A stretch of 64,000 nt of DNA. Source: Bordetella genomosp. 4. GTDB lineage: Bacteria; Pseudomonadota; Gammaproteobacteria; Burkholderiales; Burkholderiaceae_B. The stretch spans positions 310,001 to 374,000 of the forward strand of contig NZ_NEVQ01000003.1 in the NCBI RefSeq assembly GCF_002261185.1, written 5' to 3'. The translations under genes were made by a program, and so were the position numbers. A model generated the notes under the pieces. It made no database searches, was not told the origin of the DNA, and saw only the letters and a list, made by a program, of their open reading frames with translations. Positions 40,426 to 48,294 of the stretch are shown here, in pieces; positions within the stretch are counted from its first letter, which is position 1; each line of letters opens with the position of its first letter.

Positions 40426-41388
40426 TTGCCCGATTCCGCCGAAAATTTCGTGTCTGCCGAACTGGTCGCCGTCCTCGTGGCAGTGACCAAGGGTGAGCCG
40501 CGTGTGCTGGTTCGCACCCATGACGCCGCCAACGGGGCACGCACGAAATACGACGGCTTGCCTTCGGGAGCGTTTCAGCCCGGGCATCGGTCTTTACAGG
40601 CAGGGATGCGGGCATGGGTAGAAACCCAGACCCACCATCCGCTGGGCTACGTCGAGCAGTTGTACACCTTTGCCGATCACGATCGGTTTGACGAGTCTGG
40701 TCCACGCGCGATTTCGATCAGCTACCTCTGTTTGACCCGGGAAGGCGATGCAACCGGCGGCACAGAGGCGGTGTGGCAGGACTGGTACCGCTATTTCCCT
40801 TGGGAAGACCGTCGCGGTGCCGAGCCCGCTGTATTGACCGAGTCGATCGTGCCGCGGCTGCGTCAGTGGGTCGCCGATACGCGAGACGCTGGTTTGCGTG
40901 CGCTGCGTGCGCAACGCTTGGCCGTGGTTTTTGGTCTGGACGATGCGCCGTGGAACGAAGACATGGTGCTGCAGCGTTACGAGCTCATGTACGAAGCTGG
41001 GCTCGTGCCTGAGGCGACGCGGCATACCCCTTCGGCCGAGCGGGATGCGGTGCCAGGTGATCCGATGCGCACGGACCATCGCCGCATCCTGGCGACCGGG
41101 ATTGCGCGCCTGCGTGCCAAGATCAAATATCGGCCGGTGGTTTTCGAGCTGTTGCCAGCCGAATTCACCCTGCTGCAATTGCAGCAGACCGTCGAGGCGC
41201 TGGCCGGGCGGGATTTGCACAAACAGAATTTCCGTCGCTTGATTGAACAGCAAAACCTGGTCGAGGAAACCGGCGGCATGTCGGCCGCGGGAGCAGGCAG
41301 GCCGGCCAAGCTATTCCGATTCCGGCGTGATTTGCTGGCCGAGCGCGCTATCGCCGGCAGCAAATTGCCGCTGTCGCGTCAGGCCTGA
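40426..41388 (+). CDS. NAD-pathway transcriptional regulator, NadQ/NrtR type (Nudix-like domain plus winged helix)
   Basis: About 320 residues from a TTG at 40426 (GGAG 6 nt ahead); the frame is open back to a GTG at 40363, and either start is possible. The N-terminal half is Nudix-like (ISISYLCLTRE, WVETQTHHPLGYVEQLYTF), but the catalytic Nudix box is degenerate: the REUXEE block reads MRAWVETQTHH. This fits a ligand sensor rather than a hydrolase. The C-terminal half, from about residue 222 (KIKYRPVVFELLPAEFTLLQLQQ...NFRRLIEQQNLVEETG...GRPAKLFRF), is the NrtR-type winged helix. Such proteins repress NAD synthesis genes in response to NAD metabolites. nadC follows it, with two operator-like palindromes between them. 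Confidence 0.85.
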   Translation: MPDSAENFVSAELVAVLVAVTKGEPRVLVRTHDAANGARTKYDGLPSGAFQPGHRSLQAGMRAWVETQTHHPLGYVEQLYTFADHDRFDESGPRAISISYLCLTREGDATGGTEAVWQDWYRYFPWEDRRGAEPAVLTESIVPRLRQWVADTRDAGLRALRAQRLAVVFGLDDAPWNEDMVLQRYELMYEAGLVPEATRHTPSAERDAVPGDPMRTDHRRILATGIARLRAKIKYRPVVFELLPAEFTLLQLQQTVEALAGRDLHKQNFRRLIEQQNLVEETGGMSAAGAGRPAKLFRFRRDLLAERAIAGSKLPLSRQA

Positions 41389-41435
41389 CCGCTTTATTCG
41401 CGCAACGCTTTGTCGCGCCGCACAACAAAAAGTGC

Positions 41436-41470
41436 TTGACAGTCATTTATGCTCAAAACTAGCATAAATG
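41436..41470 (+). promoter_or_regulatory. nadC promoter with overlapping perfect palindrome (candidate NadQ operator 1)
   Basis: TTGACA (41436-41441) and TAGCAT (41460-41465), 18 bp apart, form a good promoter. A perfect 10-bp inverted repeat, CATTTATGCT/AGCATAAATG with a 7-nt spacer (41444-41470), lies between and over them, the position of a repressor site. Confidence 0.75.
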
Positions 41471-41476
41471 CGTGAT

Positions 41477-41496
41477 GCCCGATGGGCGCTTTTTTT
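41477..41496 (+). terminator. Terminator-like mini-hairpin in the nadC leader
   Basis: GCCC-GAT-GGGC (41477-41487) followed by GC and seven T (41490-41496), 20 bp before the nadC start. The stem is short; it could attenuate transcription or be chance. Confidence 0.35.
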
Positions 41497-41506
41497 GGCT
41501 TCTGAA

Positions 41507-41524
41507 ATACTCAAAATGAGCATA
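41507..41524 (+). promoter_or_regulatory. Candidate NadQ operator 2 at the nadC start codon
   Basis: ATACTCAAAATGAGCATA repeats the core of operator 1 (GCTCAAAACTAGCAT) and has CTCA...TGAG dyad symmetry. It overlaps the ATG at 41516. Confidence 0.55.
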
Positions 41525-42379
41525 TCTAATACTCTTGCTGTCCCGCCGTTGCCAGCCGTGTTGCTGGAGCCCTTAGTGCGTAACGCGCTCGTCGAGGACC
41601 TGGGACGTGCCGGTGACATCACCACCGATGCGATCGTGCCAGCGGACGCCATGGCAGAAACCCGCCTGGTCGCTCGACAAGACGGCGTGCTCGCGGGTCT
41701 GGATCTGGCACGCATCGCATTCGAATTGGTCGATCCGCGCATTGAGTTTCAGCCTCGCCTGGCTGATGGCGCGACGCTCGCGCCCGGCGCAGAAATCGCG
41801 CTCATCCGCGGACCGGCGCGCGGCATGCTGACAGGGGAACGCGTGGCGTTGAATTTCCTGTGCCATCTGAGCGGCGTGGCATCGGCCACCGCATCGATCG
41901 TGCATTCCATCCGCGAATATCGCGCGCGTGTGACATGCACGCGCAAGACCATGCCGGGTCTGCGCGCCGTACAGAAATACGCCGTCCGTGTCGGCGGTGG
42001 CAGCAATCACCGGTTCGGCCTGGACGATGCCGTATTGATCAAGGACAACCACATCGCCATCGCCGGTGGCGTACGCCAGGCCGTCGAACGCGCGCGTGCG
42101 GCGATCGGGCATCTGGTCAAGATCGAGTTGGAGGTCGACACGCTGGAGCAATTGCGCACTGCGCTCGACCTGGGTGTGGAAGTCGTGTTGCTCGACAACA
42201 TGGGACCCGACATGTTGCGCGAGGCCGTGCGTATGGTGGACGGCCGTGCGATCACCGAGGCCTCCGGCCGCATTACGCCCGAGACGGCGCCTGCGCTGGC
42301 CGCCACGGGTGTGGATCTGATGGCCATCGGATGGTTGACCCACAGCGCGCGGGTATTGGATATCGGGCTGGATAGCTAG
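41516..42379 (+). CDS. nadC: Nicotinate-nucleotide pyrophosphorylase (carboxylating), quinolinate phosphoribosyltransferase
   Basis: 287 residues from the ATG at 41516; an in-frame start at 41468 lies inside the operator and adds no family sequence. NadC makes nicotinate mononucleotide from quinolinate and PRPP. The substrate site block CTRKTMPGLRAVQKYAVRVGGGSNHRFGLDDAVLIKDNH is intact, followed by the IELEVDTLEQL and EVVLLDNMGPD motifs. No nadA or nadB is adjacent. In Bordetella, which often lack de novo NAD synthesis, NadC is known to serve in quinolinate salvage. A Bug gene follows at 17 bp. Confidence 0.96.
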   Translation: MSISNTLAVPPLPAVLLEPLVRNALVEDLGRAGDITTDAIVPADAMAETRLVARQDGVLAGLDLARIAFELVDPRIEFQPRLADGATLAPGAEIALIRGPARGMLTGERVALNFLCHLSGVASATASIVHSIREYRARVTCTRKTMPGLRAVQKYAVRVGGGSNHRFGLDDAVLIKDNHIAIAGGVRQAVERARAAIGHLVKIELEVDTLEQLRTALDLGVEVVLLDNMGPDMLREAVRMVDGRAITEASGRITPETAPALAATGVDLMAIGWLTHSARVLDIGLDS

Positions 42380-42396
42380 AGGCACCGGAGCAATCG

Positions 42397-43425
42397 ATGA
42401 AAACGCGTTTCAACCTTTCGCGGCGCGCTGCGATGTTGACGATGTCTGCGCTGGTTGGATTGGGGGCGGCGTTGGGGGGAATGGGCCTGCTGTCCGCAGC
42501 GGGATCCGAGACTCGCACCGCGGCACAGAGTTTTCCCAATCGGCCCATCACGATCATTGTGACGTTTCCTCCTGGAGGAGGAACAGACTTGTTGGCCCGC
42601 AAGCTGGGCGCCTTGATGCAGGAACGCCTGGGACAGGCTGTGGTGGTGGAGAACCGGCCGGGGGCGAGCGGCAATATCGGCGCGCGCGCCGTAGCAGACG
42701 CTGCGCCTGACGGCTACACCTTGTTGATGGTCAATAGTTCGTTTGCCATCAACCCAGGGGTATACGGGAATCTCGGCTTTGATCCCAAAGGCGATTTCCA
42801 GGCCGTAATCAATGTGGCGTTTGTGCCCTCTGTATTGATCGTGCCGCAGGATTCCCCCTATCGCACGCTCACCGATTGGATGGATGCCGGCCGCAAACCC
42901 GGTGCGATACTGCCATTTGCTTCTTGCGGCAATGGCACCCCACAACATCTCGCCGGAGAAATGTTGACCGCCAACGCGCATTTACCCGTGCAACATGTGC
43001 CGTATCGTGGCTGCGGTCCTGCGTTGACAGACGTGCTGACGGGCCAAGTCCCCATGGGCATCGTGACAGCGTCCAGCGCATCGCCATTTCTGCAGGCCGG
43101 CAAATTACGAGCGTTGGCAGTGACCTCGCCGCAGCGCTCGACGCTGATGGCGGACGTGCCGACCGTGGCAGAGCAGGGCATGCCCGGATACGAGCTGGAT
43201 CAATGGCATGGGCTGTTGGCCCCGGCGCAAACGCCTAAAGACATTCTCGCGAAATTGAATCGCACCGTCGCGCAGATCATGAAACAACCCGACGTCCGGC
43301 GCGATTTGCTGCAGTTGGGATTCAACCCGACGACCAGCACCTCGGTAGAGTTTCAGTCGCTGATTGGCCAGGATATTGACCGGTTTGCGTCGCTGACGCA
43401 GCGGATCGGACTGCGGGCGGATTAG
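42397..43425 (+). CDS. Bug/TctC-family periplasmic solute-binding protein next to nadC
   Basis: 342 residues. The N-terminus (MKTRFNLSRRAAMLTMSALVGLGAALGG...) is a long export signal with a twin Arg but without the full Tat consensus. The mature part shows Bug signatures: FPNRPITIIVTFPPGGGTDLLAR, VVVENRPGASGNIGA, DGYTLLMVNSS and HVPYRGCGPALTDVLTGQV. Bug proteins bind small carboxylates in the periplasm. The gene starts 17 bp after nadC, so it is probably in the same transcript and under the same NAD-linked control. Uptake of a pyridine carboxylate such as quinolinate or nicotinate is a reasonable guess, not a demonstrated role. Confidence 0.92.
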   Translation: MKTRFNLSRRAAMLTMSALVGLGAALGGMGLLSAAGSETRTAAQSFPNRPITIIVTFPPGGGTDLLARKLGALMQERLGQAVVVENRPGASGNIGARAVADAAPDGYTLLMVNSSFAINPGVYGNLGFDPKGDFQAVINVAFVPSVLIVPQDSPYRTLTDWMDAGRKPGAILPFASCGNGTPQHLAGEMLTANAHLPVQHVPYRGCGPALTDVLTGQVPMGIVTASSASPFLQAGKLRALAVTSPQRSTLMADVPTVAEQGMPGYELDQWHGLLAPAQTPKDILAKLNRTVAQIMKQPDVRRDLLQLGFNPTTSTSVEFQSLIGQDIDRFASLTQRIGLRAD

Positions 43426-43451
43426 CTGCTGATCCGCCCGCTATGCGGCTG

Positions 43452-44426
43452 TTATTCCAGCACGACTTTGGCGTCGGTGGCGATCTTGCCGAATTTGACG
43501 GTCTCGTCAGCGATGTAGGCTTTAAAGGCTGCAGCGTCTTTGTACGACACGGTGATGCCGGCAGCTTCCAGCTTTTCGGAGACGTCGGGCATGCTCAACG
43601 CTTTATTGAGTGCGTTGCTCAATGTGGCGACGACAGCAGGATCTGTTTTGGCAGGCGCCCACAGGCCAAACCACAAGACGACGTCCACGCCTGCCAGTTC
43701 GGGCGTTTCTGCCAAGGCGGGCACGTCCGGGGCGGCCTTCGTGCGGGTGGCCGAAGTCACGCCGATGCCTTGCAGTGCGCCCGAGCGGATATGGGGCAGG
43801 GCAGTCGAAAATACGAGCACGCCGCCTTCGATTTGGCCACCTACGATGTCCGCCAGGGCCGGTGCGCCGCCTTTGTACGGCACGTGGAACATCTTGCCTC
43901 CGCTTTCTTTGGCGATCAGTTCGCCAGCCAGGTGCAGTGGGGTGCCGATGCCGGAGGTGCCGTAACGGAATTCTTCGGTTTTGGTGCGCGCGAGAAACTC
44001 TGCCACCGTCTTGACGCCGAGGTTGGGTGCGGCGACCAAGGCCAGGGGTTGCGCGCCGATCTGTCCGATGGGTGCCAAGTCGCGTTGGCCATCGTATTTC
44101 ACATGCGGATTGATCTGGCTGGCAATCGAGATCTCGCTCGGCGAGCCGAGCAGAATCGTGTAGCCGTCCGCGTCGGCGTTGACCACGCGGTTTGCACCGA
44201 TGACGCCACTGGCGCCCGGTGCATTCACGATGACGACGCTTTGGCCTAACTGGTCGCCCATGCCTGCGCCGACGACGCGGGCGATCAGGTCATTGCTGCC
44301 GCCAGAGGCATAAGGCACCACGATGGTCACAGGTTTATCTGGAAATGTGCTGGCCAGCGATGGCGCCGACAGCGCAGCCGTGCAGGCCGTAAAAACCCCG
44401 GCCAGATATTTTTTTAGTGTGGACAT
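43452..44426 (-). CDS. Bug/TctC-family periplasmic solute-binding protein (amidohydrolase operon)
   Basis: 324 residues with a signal peptide (MSTLKKYLAGVFTACTAALSAPSLAS, cleavage about residue 26). Bug motifs are FPDKPVTIVVPYASGGSNDLIAR, VVIVNAPGASGVIGA, DGYTILLGSP and HVPYKGGAPALADIVGGQI. It is the last gene of a minus-strand operon after a PyrE-like protein and an M20 amidohydrolase; a hairpin lies in the gap before it. The neighbour suggests an N-carbamoyl or ureido-type acid as solute, by inference only. It faces the nadC-linked Bug gene tail to tail. Confidence 0.92.
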   Translation of the reverse strand: MSTLKKYLAGVFTACTAALSAPSLASTFPDKPVTIVVPYASGGSNDLIARVVGAGMGDQLGQSVVIVNAPGASGVIGANRVVNADADGYTILLGSPSEISIASQINPHVKYDGQRDLAPIGQIGAQPLALVAAPNLGVKTVAEFLARTKTEEFRYGTSGIGTPLHLAGELIAKESGGKMFHVPYKGGAPALADIVGGQIEGGVLVFSTALPHIRSGALQGIGVTSATRTKAAPDVPALAETPELAGVDVVLWFGLWAPAKTDPAVVATLSNALNKALSMPDVSEKLEAAGITVSYKDAAAFKAYIADETVKFGKIATDAKVVLE

Positions 44427-44445
44427 GGTATTTCCCCTTGCTGAT

Positions 44446-44467
44446 ATGGGCCCGATGGTGGGCCCAT
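44446..44467 (-). other. Intercistronic hairpin between amidohydrolase and Bug genes
   Basis: A perfect 8-bp stem ATGGGCCC/GGGCCCAT (44446-44453 with 44460-44467) with no T run on the minus strand. It more likely sets mRNA stability of the downstream binding-protein gene than stops transcription. Confidence 0.4.
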
Positions 44468-44472
44468 TTGTT

Positions 44473-45768
44473 TCAATTTGTGACTTGTACCGATTGACGA
44501 GGTGGAATTGTGCCGTTCAGAGCGCGATGAAGCAAATCGGTTCCCAACAGAAAGTCTTCGATGTCCATGGCTTCGTGCGGATTGTGGGATCCGTTTGCGT
44601 TGCGTATGAACACCATGGCCGATGGAATGCCGGCATTGGCAAATACCGATGCATCGTGCCCGGCACCGCTGGGAATACGTTCCAGCGTCATGCCCGTTTG
44701 CGCTGCCGCTGATTCCAGCTTTGCTATCCAGGCCGGATCCATCGTTGCCGGTTCTGTAAAGAGACGTTCGTCGAACTCAAAACGCACGCCTCGACTCTCC
44801 TCGATGGCGCGGCATTCGTCGCGCATCAGGGTGTAGAAGCGTTCCAGTGTCTGCGTGTCCTGGCTGCGCACCTCAAAGCTGAGTTGGACTTCGCCCGGAA
44901 TGACGGATACAGCATGCGACTGTTGGGGCGTCGAGCAAATGCCGCTGGTCATGACCAGATCCATGCCCATCTGCAGCAGGACCCGCCAATGTTCATCCAT
45001 GCGTGACAGCAGTTCCGCTACGGCCAGCAGCGCGTCTTTACGCAGCCAGCGCGGCACCGCGCCCGAGTGGCCGGTTTCACCGACACAGCGTACGTGATTG
45101 TGCCGGATGTTGCCTCGAATGCCAGTGACTGCGGCAACCGGCCACTGACGAGCGACCATGACCGGGCCCTGCTCGATGTGCAGTTCCAGATAAGCGCCCA
45201 TCCGGGCAGGATCAATCATCGGTTCTGCACGGCGGACTGCTTCAATATCGACGCCACTGCGGGCCATCGCGTCGCCCAGTGTGCCTTGCCCGCCGCGGTG
45301 AGGCATGTTCAACGCGGATGCAGGCAAGCGTCCCAGCAGTGCGAGGGACCCCATATAGGCCTTGCCATACCAGGCGCTTTCCTCGCCGCGCAAGGCCAGA
45401 ACGCGCACTGGCGGCGCATCCTCGTGATGTCCGCGCAGGCTGGACAGCACCAGCATGCCGGAGACCACGCCTGCCAAGCCGTCAAAGTTGCCGCCCTGCG
45501 GGACGGAGTCCACGTGCGATCCGATCGTGACAAAGGGATCGGGGCGCTGGTCCTGCGGCAGCCACATCCACAGATTCTGCGCACCGTCACGTTCATATGC
45601 CAGACCCAGGCGTTCGGCATGGCGCTCCAGAATCCGCAAGGCGGCCTCTTCGCCTGCGCCATAGCTTTCACGCGTCACGCCCAGGCCGTCACGCGTGGCC
45701 TCGCGGATTTCGGCGAGAATCGTTTGCGCCAGATCGCGCAAGAGCGGGGATGTCCGACTGGTCGTCAT
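44473..45768 (-). CDS. M20-family Zn-dependent amidohydrolase (N-carbamoyl-amino acid hydrolase / allantoate amidohydrolase type)
   Basis: 431 residues from the ATG at 45768, which overlaps the stop of the upstream gene (ATGA). The enzyme family hydrolyses N-carbamoyl-L-amino acids, ureidoglycine or related C-N bonds with two metal ions. The ligand pattern is present: His and Asp in GSHVDSVPQGGNFDG, Glu-Glu in ALRGEESAWYG, His in ELHIEQGP and a C-terminal His in SGAGHDASV; GSHNPHEAM carries further conserved His. The usual EEGSRF block reads EESAWYG, so the substrate may differ from the classic enzymes. Coupled with a PyrE-like protein and a Bug protein, a small uptake-and-hydrolysis unit is likely. 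Confidence 0.9.
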   Translation of the reverse strand: MTTSRTSPLLRDLAQTILAEIREATRDGLGVTRESYGAGEEAALRILERHAERLGLAYERDGAQNLWMWLPQDQRPDPFVTIGSHVDSVPQGGNFDGLAGVVSGMLVLSSLRGHHEDAPPVRVLALRGEESAWYGKAYMGSLALLGRLPASALNMPHRGGQGTLGDAMARSGVDIEAVRRAEPMIDPARMGAYLELHIEQGPVMVARQWPVAAVTGIRGNIRHNHVRCVGETGHSGAVPRWLRKDALLAVAELLSRMDEHWRVLLQMGMDLVMTSGICSTPQQSHAVSVIPGEVQLSFEVRSQDTQTLERFYTLMRDECRAIEESRGVRFEFDERLFTEPATMDPAWIAKLESAAAQTGMTLERIPSGAGHDASVFANAGIPSAMVFIRNANGSHNPHEAMDIEDFLLGTDLLHRALNGTIPPRQSVQVTN

Positions 45769-46436
45769 GCGCCGGTTCCTCCGTGGCCGATGGACCATGC
45801 CACCGGGTCTGCGGCGAAATCGGCCAGCATGGCTGCCTGTGCGTCATTGAGTTGTCCGCTGGCGAGCAGTGCCCGATGCAGATGCGGCCATGACGCCAGG
45901 GCATGCAATTGCAGCGAATGGTCTGCGAGTGTCTGGTTTTCCTGCGCGTAGAGCGCATAGTCCAGCAGGACCATTACATGTTCCACCGTGGGACCCGACT
46001 GGCGCAGCGCAGCGACCGCGCCGGCCTTGGAGCGGCCATCGGTTGTGATGTCATCGACCAGCAGTACGCGGGCATCAGGTGGCAGCCGGCCTTCGAGTTG
46101 AGCGGTGATGCCCCAGCCTACCGGCCGTTTACGCAAATACAGCATGGGCAGTTGCAGCCGTTCGGCCAGCCAGGCCGCGATGGCGATGCCCGAGCTCTCC
46201 GTGCCCACGATGGCATTGATCTGGCCCGCTGCAATGACCGGGGCGATCGCGCGTGCGGCGATGTCCATGATCTCGGTGCGCCATTGCACATCCGACATCA
46301 ATACATGGGCATCCACGTAGACTGGGCTGGCCCAGCCCGAGGTGTAGAAAAAGGGTTGGTCTGATGCGATGCGGACGGCGCCCAGCGCAACGAGCGCCTG
46401 AGCGACACGCGGGGCGTCGGAAACGGAGAGAAGCAT
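45765..46436 (-). CDS. Orotate phosphoribosyltransferase-like protein (PyrE family)
   Basis: 223 residues. The PRPP-binding motif VLLVDDITTDGRSK (near residue 125) and the N-terminal FFYTSGWASPVYVDAH block identify the type I phosphoribosyltransferase of the orotate group. GTESSGIAIA replaces the usual GP(A/E)YGG(V/I)P loop. It is not in a pyrimidine operon: it is the first gene of a unit with an amidohydrolase and a Bug protein, behind a LysR gene. It may be a second copy used for salvage of a pyrimidine-like acid. Whether a canonical pyrE exists elsewhere cannot be told. Confidence 0.85.
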   Translation of the reverse strand: MLLSVSDAPRVAQALVALGAVRIASDQPFFYTSGWASPVYVDAHVLMSDVQWRTEIMDIAARAIAPVIAAGQINAIVGTESSGIAIAAWLAERLQLPMLYLRKRPVGWGITAQLEGRLPPDARVLLVDDITTDGRSKAGAVAALRQSGPTVEHVMVLLDYALYAQENQTLADHSLQLHALASWPHLHRALLASGQLNDAQAAMLADFAADPVAWSIGHGGTGA

Positions 46437-46634
46437 GGGATATCCGTCGGCAAAAGCTCGATGCTATGGAAATCCGCCTATCCCTGAGAAGCAGTGAAAA
46501 TTCAGCAAGCCGTTCCCAAAAGTGATGGCTCGACCCCGGTGTTGCGTTACGATGCCTCTGCTTCAGGATGAAATTCCTCCACCCGTTCCGTTTCGCGTTA
46601 TCCGGCTATACCGCTATCGTGTGCCGATTCCATC

Positions 46635-47549
46635 ATGTCCATGTTCGCCTCTCCCCGCAGTTTTTTACGTCACGTCGATCTCTCGACGCTGGATCTGTTC
46701 GTCTTGACGTGTCAGTCCGGCAGTATTGCCAGGGCTGCGGCACAGGGGCAGTTGGTCGCCTCAGCGGTGAGCAAACGCATTGCGGAATTGGAGTCCCTGG
46801 CGCAGACGCCACTGTTGCAGCGCCATGCCCGGGGCGTGCGTCCCACCGCTGCAGGCGAACTGCTGTTGCGGCATGCACACGCGATCTTGCAGGAGGTTGA
46901 GTACCTGCGTGCCGATCTGAGCGAGTATGCGCGGGGCGTGCGAGGCGTGGTGCGTTTGAGCGCGAATGCCTCGGCGGTCGAGCAGTTTCTGCCCGAAGAC
47001 ATCGCTGCTTTCATGAGAGAGCACGCCGAGATACGCATCGACTTGCGCCAGGCGACCAGCCGCCGGGTCGCTCAGGCCGTGAGAGATGGAGAGGCCGATC
47101 TGGGTATTTGCAGTCCCAGCGATGAGGCGGGGGGATTGGAATCTCTGCCATATCGGCGTGAACGCATGGTATTGGTCATGCCACGTACTCATCCATTGGC
47201 CGAACACCAGCAGCTGGCTTATGAACAGGCTCTGGATCACGCGCAGATCGGCCTGCGCGACAGCAGCATCATTCAGGAAACGTTGAGCCGCGCCGCGCAA
47301 AGCGGGCGGCGCATGTTGCGGCAGCGTATCGAGGTCGATAGCCTCAGCGCCATGTGCCGCATGATCGAATGCGATCTAGGTGTGGGCGTCATGCCTGAGG
47401 GCGCGTATCAGTCTGTCGGTGGGTCACGCCAGTTGCACGCCGTGCCGCTGACGGATGCCTGGGCAGAGCGCACGCTGAATCTGTATGCGGTCAGTTTTGC
47501 GGAGTTGTCGGTGGCCGCCAGGCGTTTTGTGGGGCGGATTACGCAGTAA
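46635..47549 (+). CDS. LysR-family transcriptional regulator
   Basis: 304 residues. The winged helix-turn-helix is at residues 16-75 (LDLFVLTCQSGSIARAAAQGQLVASAVSKRIAELE), followed by a LysR substrate-binding domain (about 95-300). It is divergent from the PyrE-like/amidohydrolase/Bug unit across a 198-bp spacer and probably controls it with a breakdown intermediate as inducer. An in-frame ATG two codons downstream of the first is an equally good start. Confidence 0.93.
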   Translation: MSMFASPRSFLRHVDLSTLDLFVLTCQSGSIARAAAQGQLVASAVSKRIAELESLAQTPLLQRHARGVRPTAAGELLLRHAHAILQEVEYLRADLSEYARGVRGVVRLSANASAVEQFLPEDIAAFMREHAEIRIDLRQATSRRVAQAVRDGEADLGICSPSDEAGGLESLPYRRERMVLVMPRTHPLAEHQQLAYEQALDHAQIGLRDSSIIQETLSRAAQSGRRMLRQRIEVDSLSAMCRMIECDLGVGVMPEGAYQSVGGSRQLHAVPLTDAWAERTLNLYAVSFAELSVAARRFVGRITQ

Positions 47550-47584
47550 GCGGCGTCGTTTGGCACACGGCGGTGCCGACCCGA

Positions 47585-47986
47585 TTACGGCTGTTTGGCC
47601 ATGGCCCTGCGAGCGGCTTCGACCAGAAAGCCGCTACGGGTTGCACCATGCTCCTTTGCATAACGATCGATGCGTGCCAGCACGCGTCGCGGCACAGTGA
47701 TATTGATTTTTTCGGATCGTCCATCAAAGCGAGATACGTCAACATCAATGACCGCCCAGATGCCGCCCGCATAATCAGGGTTGTTGATGTGCTGGGCAAT
47801 TGGCAAAGTGAGAGGGACGTCATCGCCGTCTTCGGTCAACCCTTCCAAGTGCAAGTCAATGGCTTCTTTGACGGATTCCAAGGCGTCTTCAATGCTGTCG
47901 CCTGCAGAGAAACAGCCCGGCAGATCCGGTACGGTTACTCCGTAGTGGATGCCATCATCGGTATGTAGCACTATGGGAAATCGCAT
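47585..47986 (-). CDS. HicB-family antitoxin-like protein, solitary
   Basis: 133 residues from the ATG at 47986 (AGGAG 5 nt ahead; an upstream in-frame start at 48004 has none). The N-terminal HicB fold reads MRFPIVLHTDDGIHYGVTVPDLPGCFSAGDSIEDALESVKEAI; the C-terminal ribbon-helix-helix (SEKINITVPRRVLARIDRYAKEHGATRSGFLVEAARR, about 93-130) would bind DNA. A HicA toxin of about 60-80 residues is expected next to it, but neither the 35 bp downstream nor the 180 bp upstream, before the tRNA, can hold one. A perfect palindrome lies just upstream. It is either a remnant or a stand-alone regulator. Confidence 0.88.
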   Translation of the reverse strand: MRFPIVLHTDDGIHYGVTVPDLPGCFSAGDSIEDALESVKEAIDLHLEGLTEDGDDVPLTLPIAQHINNPDYAGGIWAVIDVDVSRFDGRSEKINITVPRRVLARIDRYAKEHGATRSGFLVEAARRAMAKQP

Positions 47987-48019
47987 GCTGACTCCTATTT
48001 CCAACCCGACTGCTGTTTA

Positions 48020-48040
48020 TGGTGGTTATTATAACCACCA
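48020..48040 (-). promoter_or_regulatory. Operator palindrome and -10 box of the hicB gene
   Basis: A perfect 10-bp inverted repeat, TGGTGGTTAT and ATAACCACCA around one central base, with a TATAAT (minus strand, 48028-48033) in its middle, 34 bp before the hicB start. This is where an autoregulating ribbon-helix-helix protein would bind. Confidence 0.75.
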
Positions 48041-48094
48041 GCCGGAAAGTATTGTGCTCAGGCTCCGGCTTTAGCGCACTATCTCCATTTCTGC

Positions 48095-48100
48095 TAGAAT
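48095..48100 (+). promoter_or_regulatory. -10 box of the tRNA-Ser gene
   Basis: TAGAAT preceded by GC, about 63 bp before the mature tRNA 5' end. No good -35 was found. Confidence 0.4.
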
Positions 48101-48162
48101 CGCGGATTCGCGTTGTGGCCAGCTTCTTTGAGGCGACTCGGCTGCAAACGTGTCCCAGATCA

Positions 48163-48253
48163 GGACAGGTGGCCGAGTGGTTGAAGGCGCACGCCTGGAA
48201 AGCGTGTATACGTGATAAGCGTATCGGGGGTTCGAATCCCCCTCTGTCCGCCA
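48163..48253 (+). tRNA. tRNA-Ser (anticodon GGA)
   Basis: A 91-nt class II tRNA with encoded CCA. The acceptor stem is GGACAGG with TCTGTCC and discriminator G. The anticodon loop CTGGAAA (48195-48201) sits on a CACGC/GCGTG stem, giving GGA at 48197-48199. A long variable arm follows, and the T-arm is GGGGG-TTCGAAT-CCCCC. It reads UCC and UCU codons. Its terminator directly follows and has been hit by the insertion sequence. Confidence 0.97.
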
Positions 48254-48260
48254 GAAATAC

Positions 48261-48291
48261 AAAAGCCCTTGAGATACTCAAGGGCTTTTTT
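48261..48291 (+). terminator. Terminator of tRNA-Ser, with the IS inserted in its T tract
   Basis: A 13-bp perfect stem (48261-48273 with 48277-48289, ATA loop) running into six T (48286-48291). The target duplication of the insertion sequence begins at 48287, inside the T run. Confidence 0.9.
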
Positions 48292-48294
48292 GTT
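48287..48294. repeat. Target site duplication, left copy (TTTTTGTT)
   Basis: 8 bp directly before the left end of the insertion sequence, identical to the 8 bp after its right end. Confidence 0.93.
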
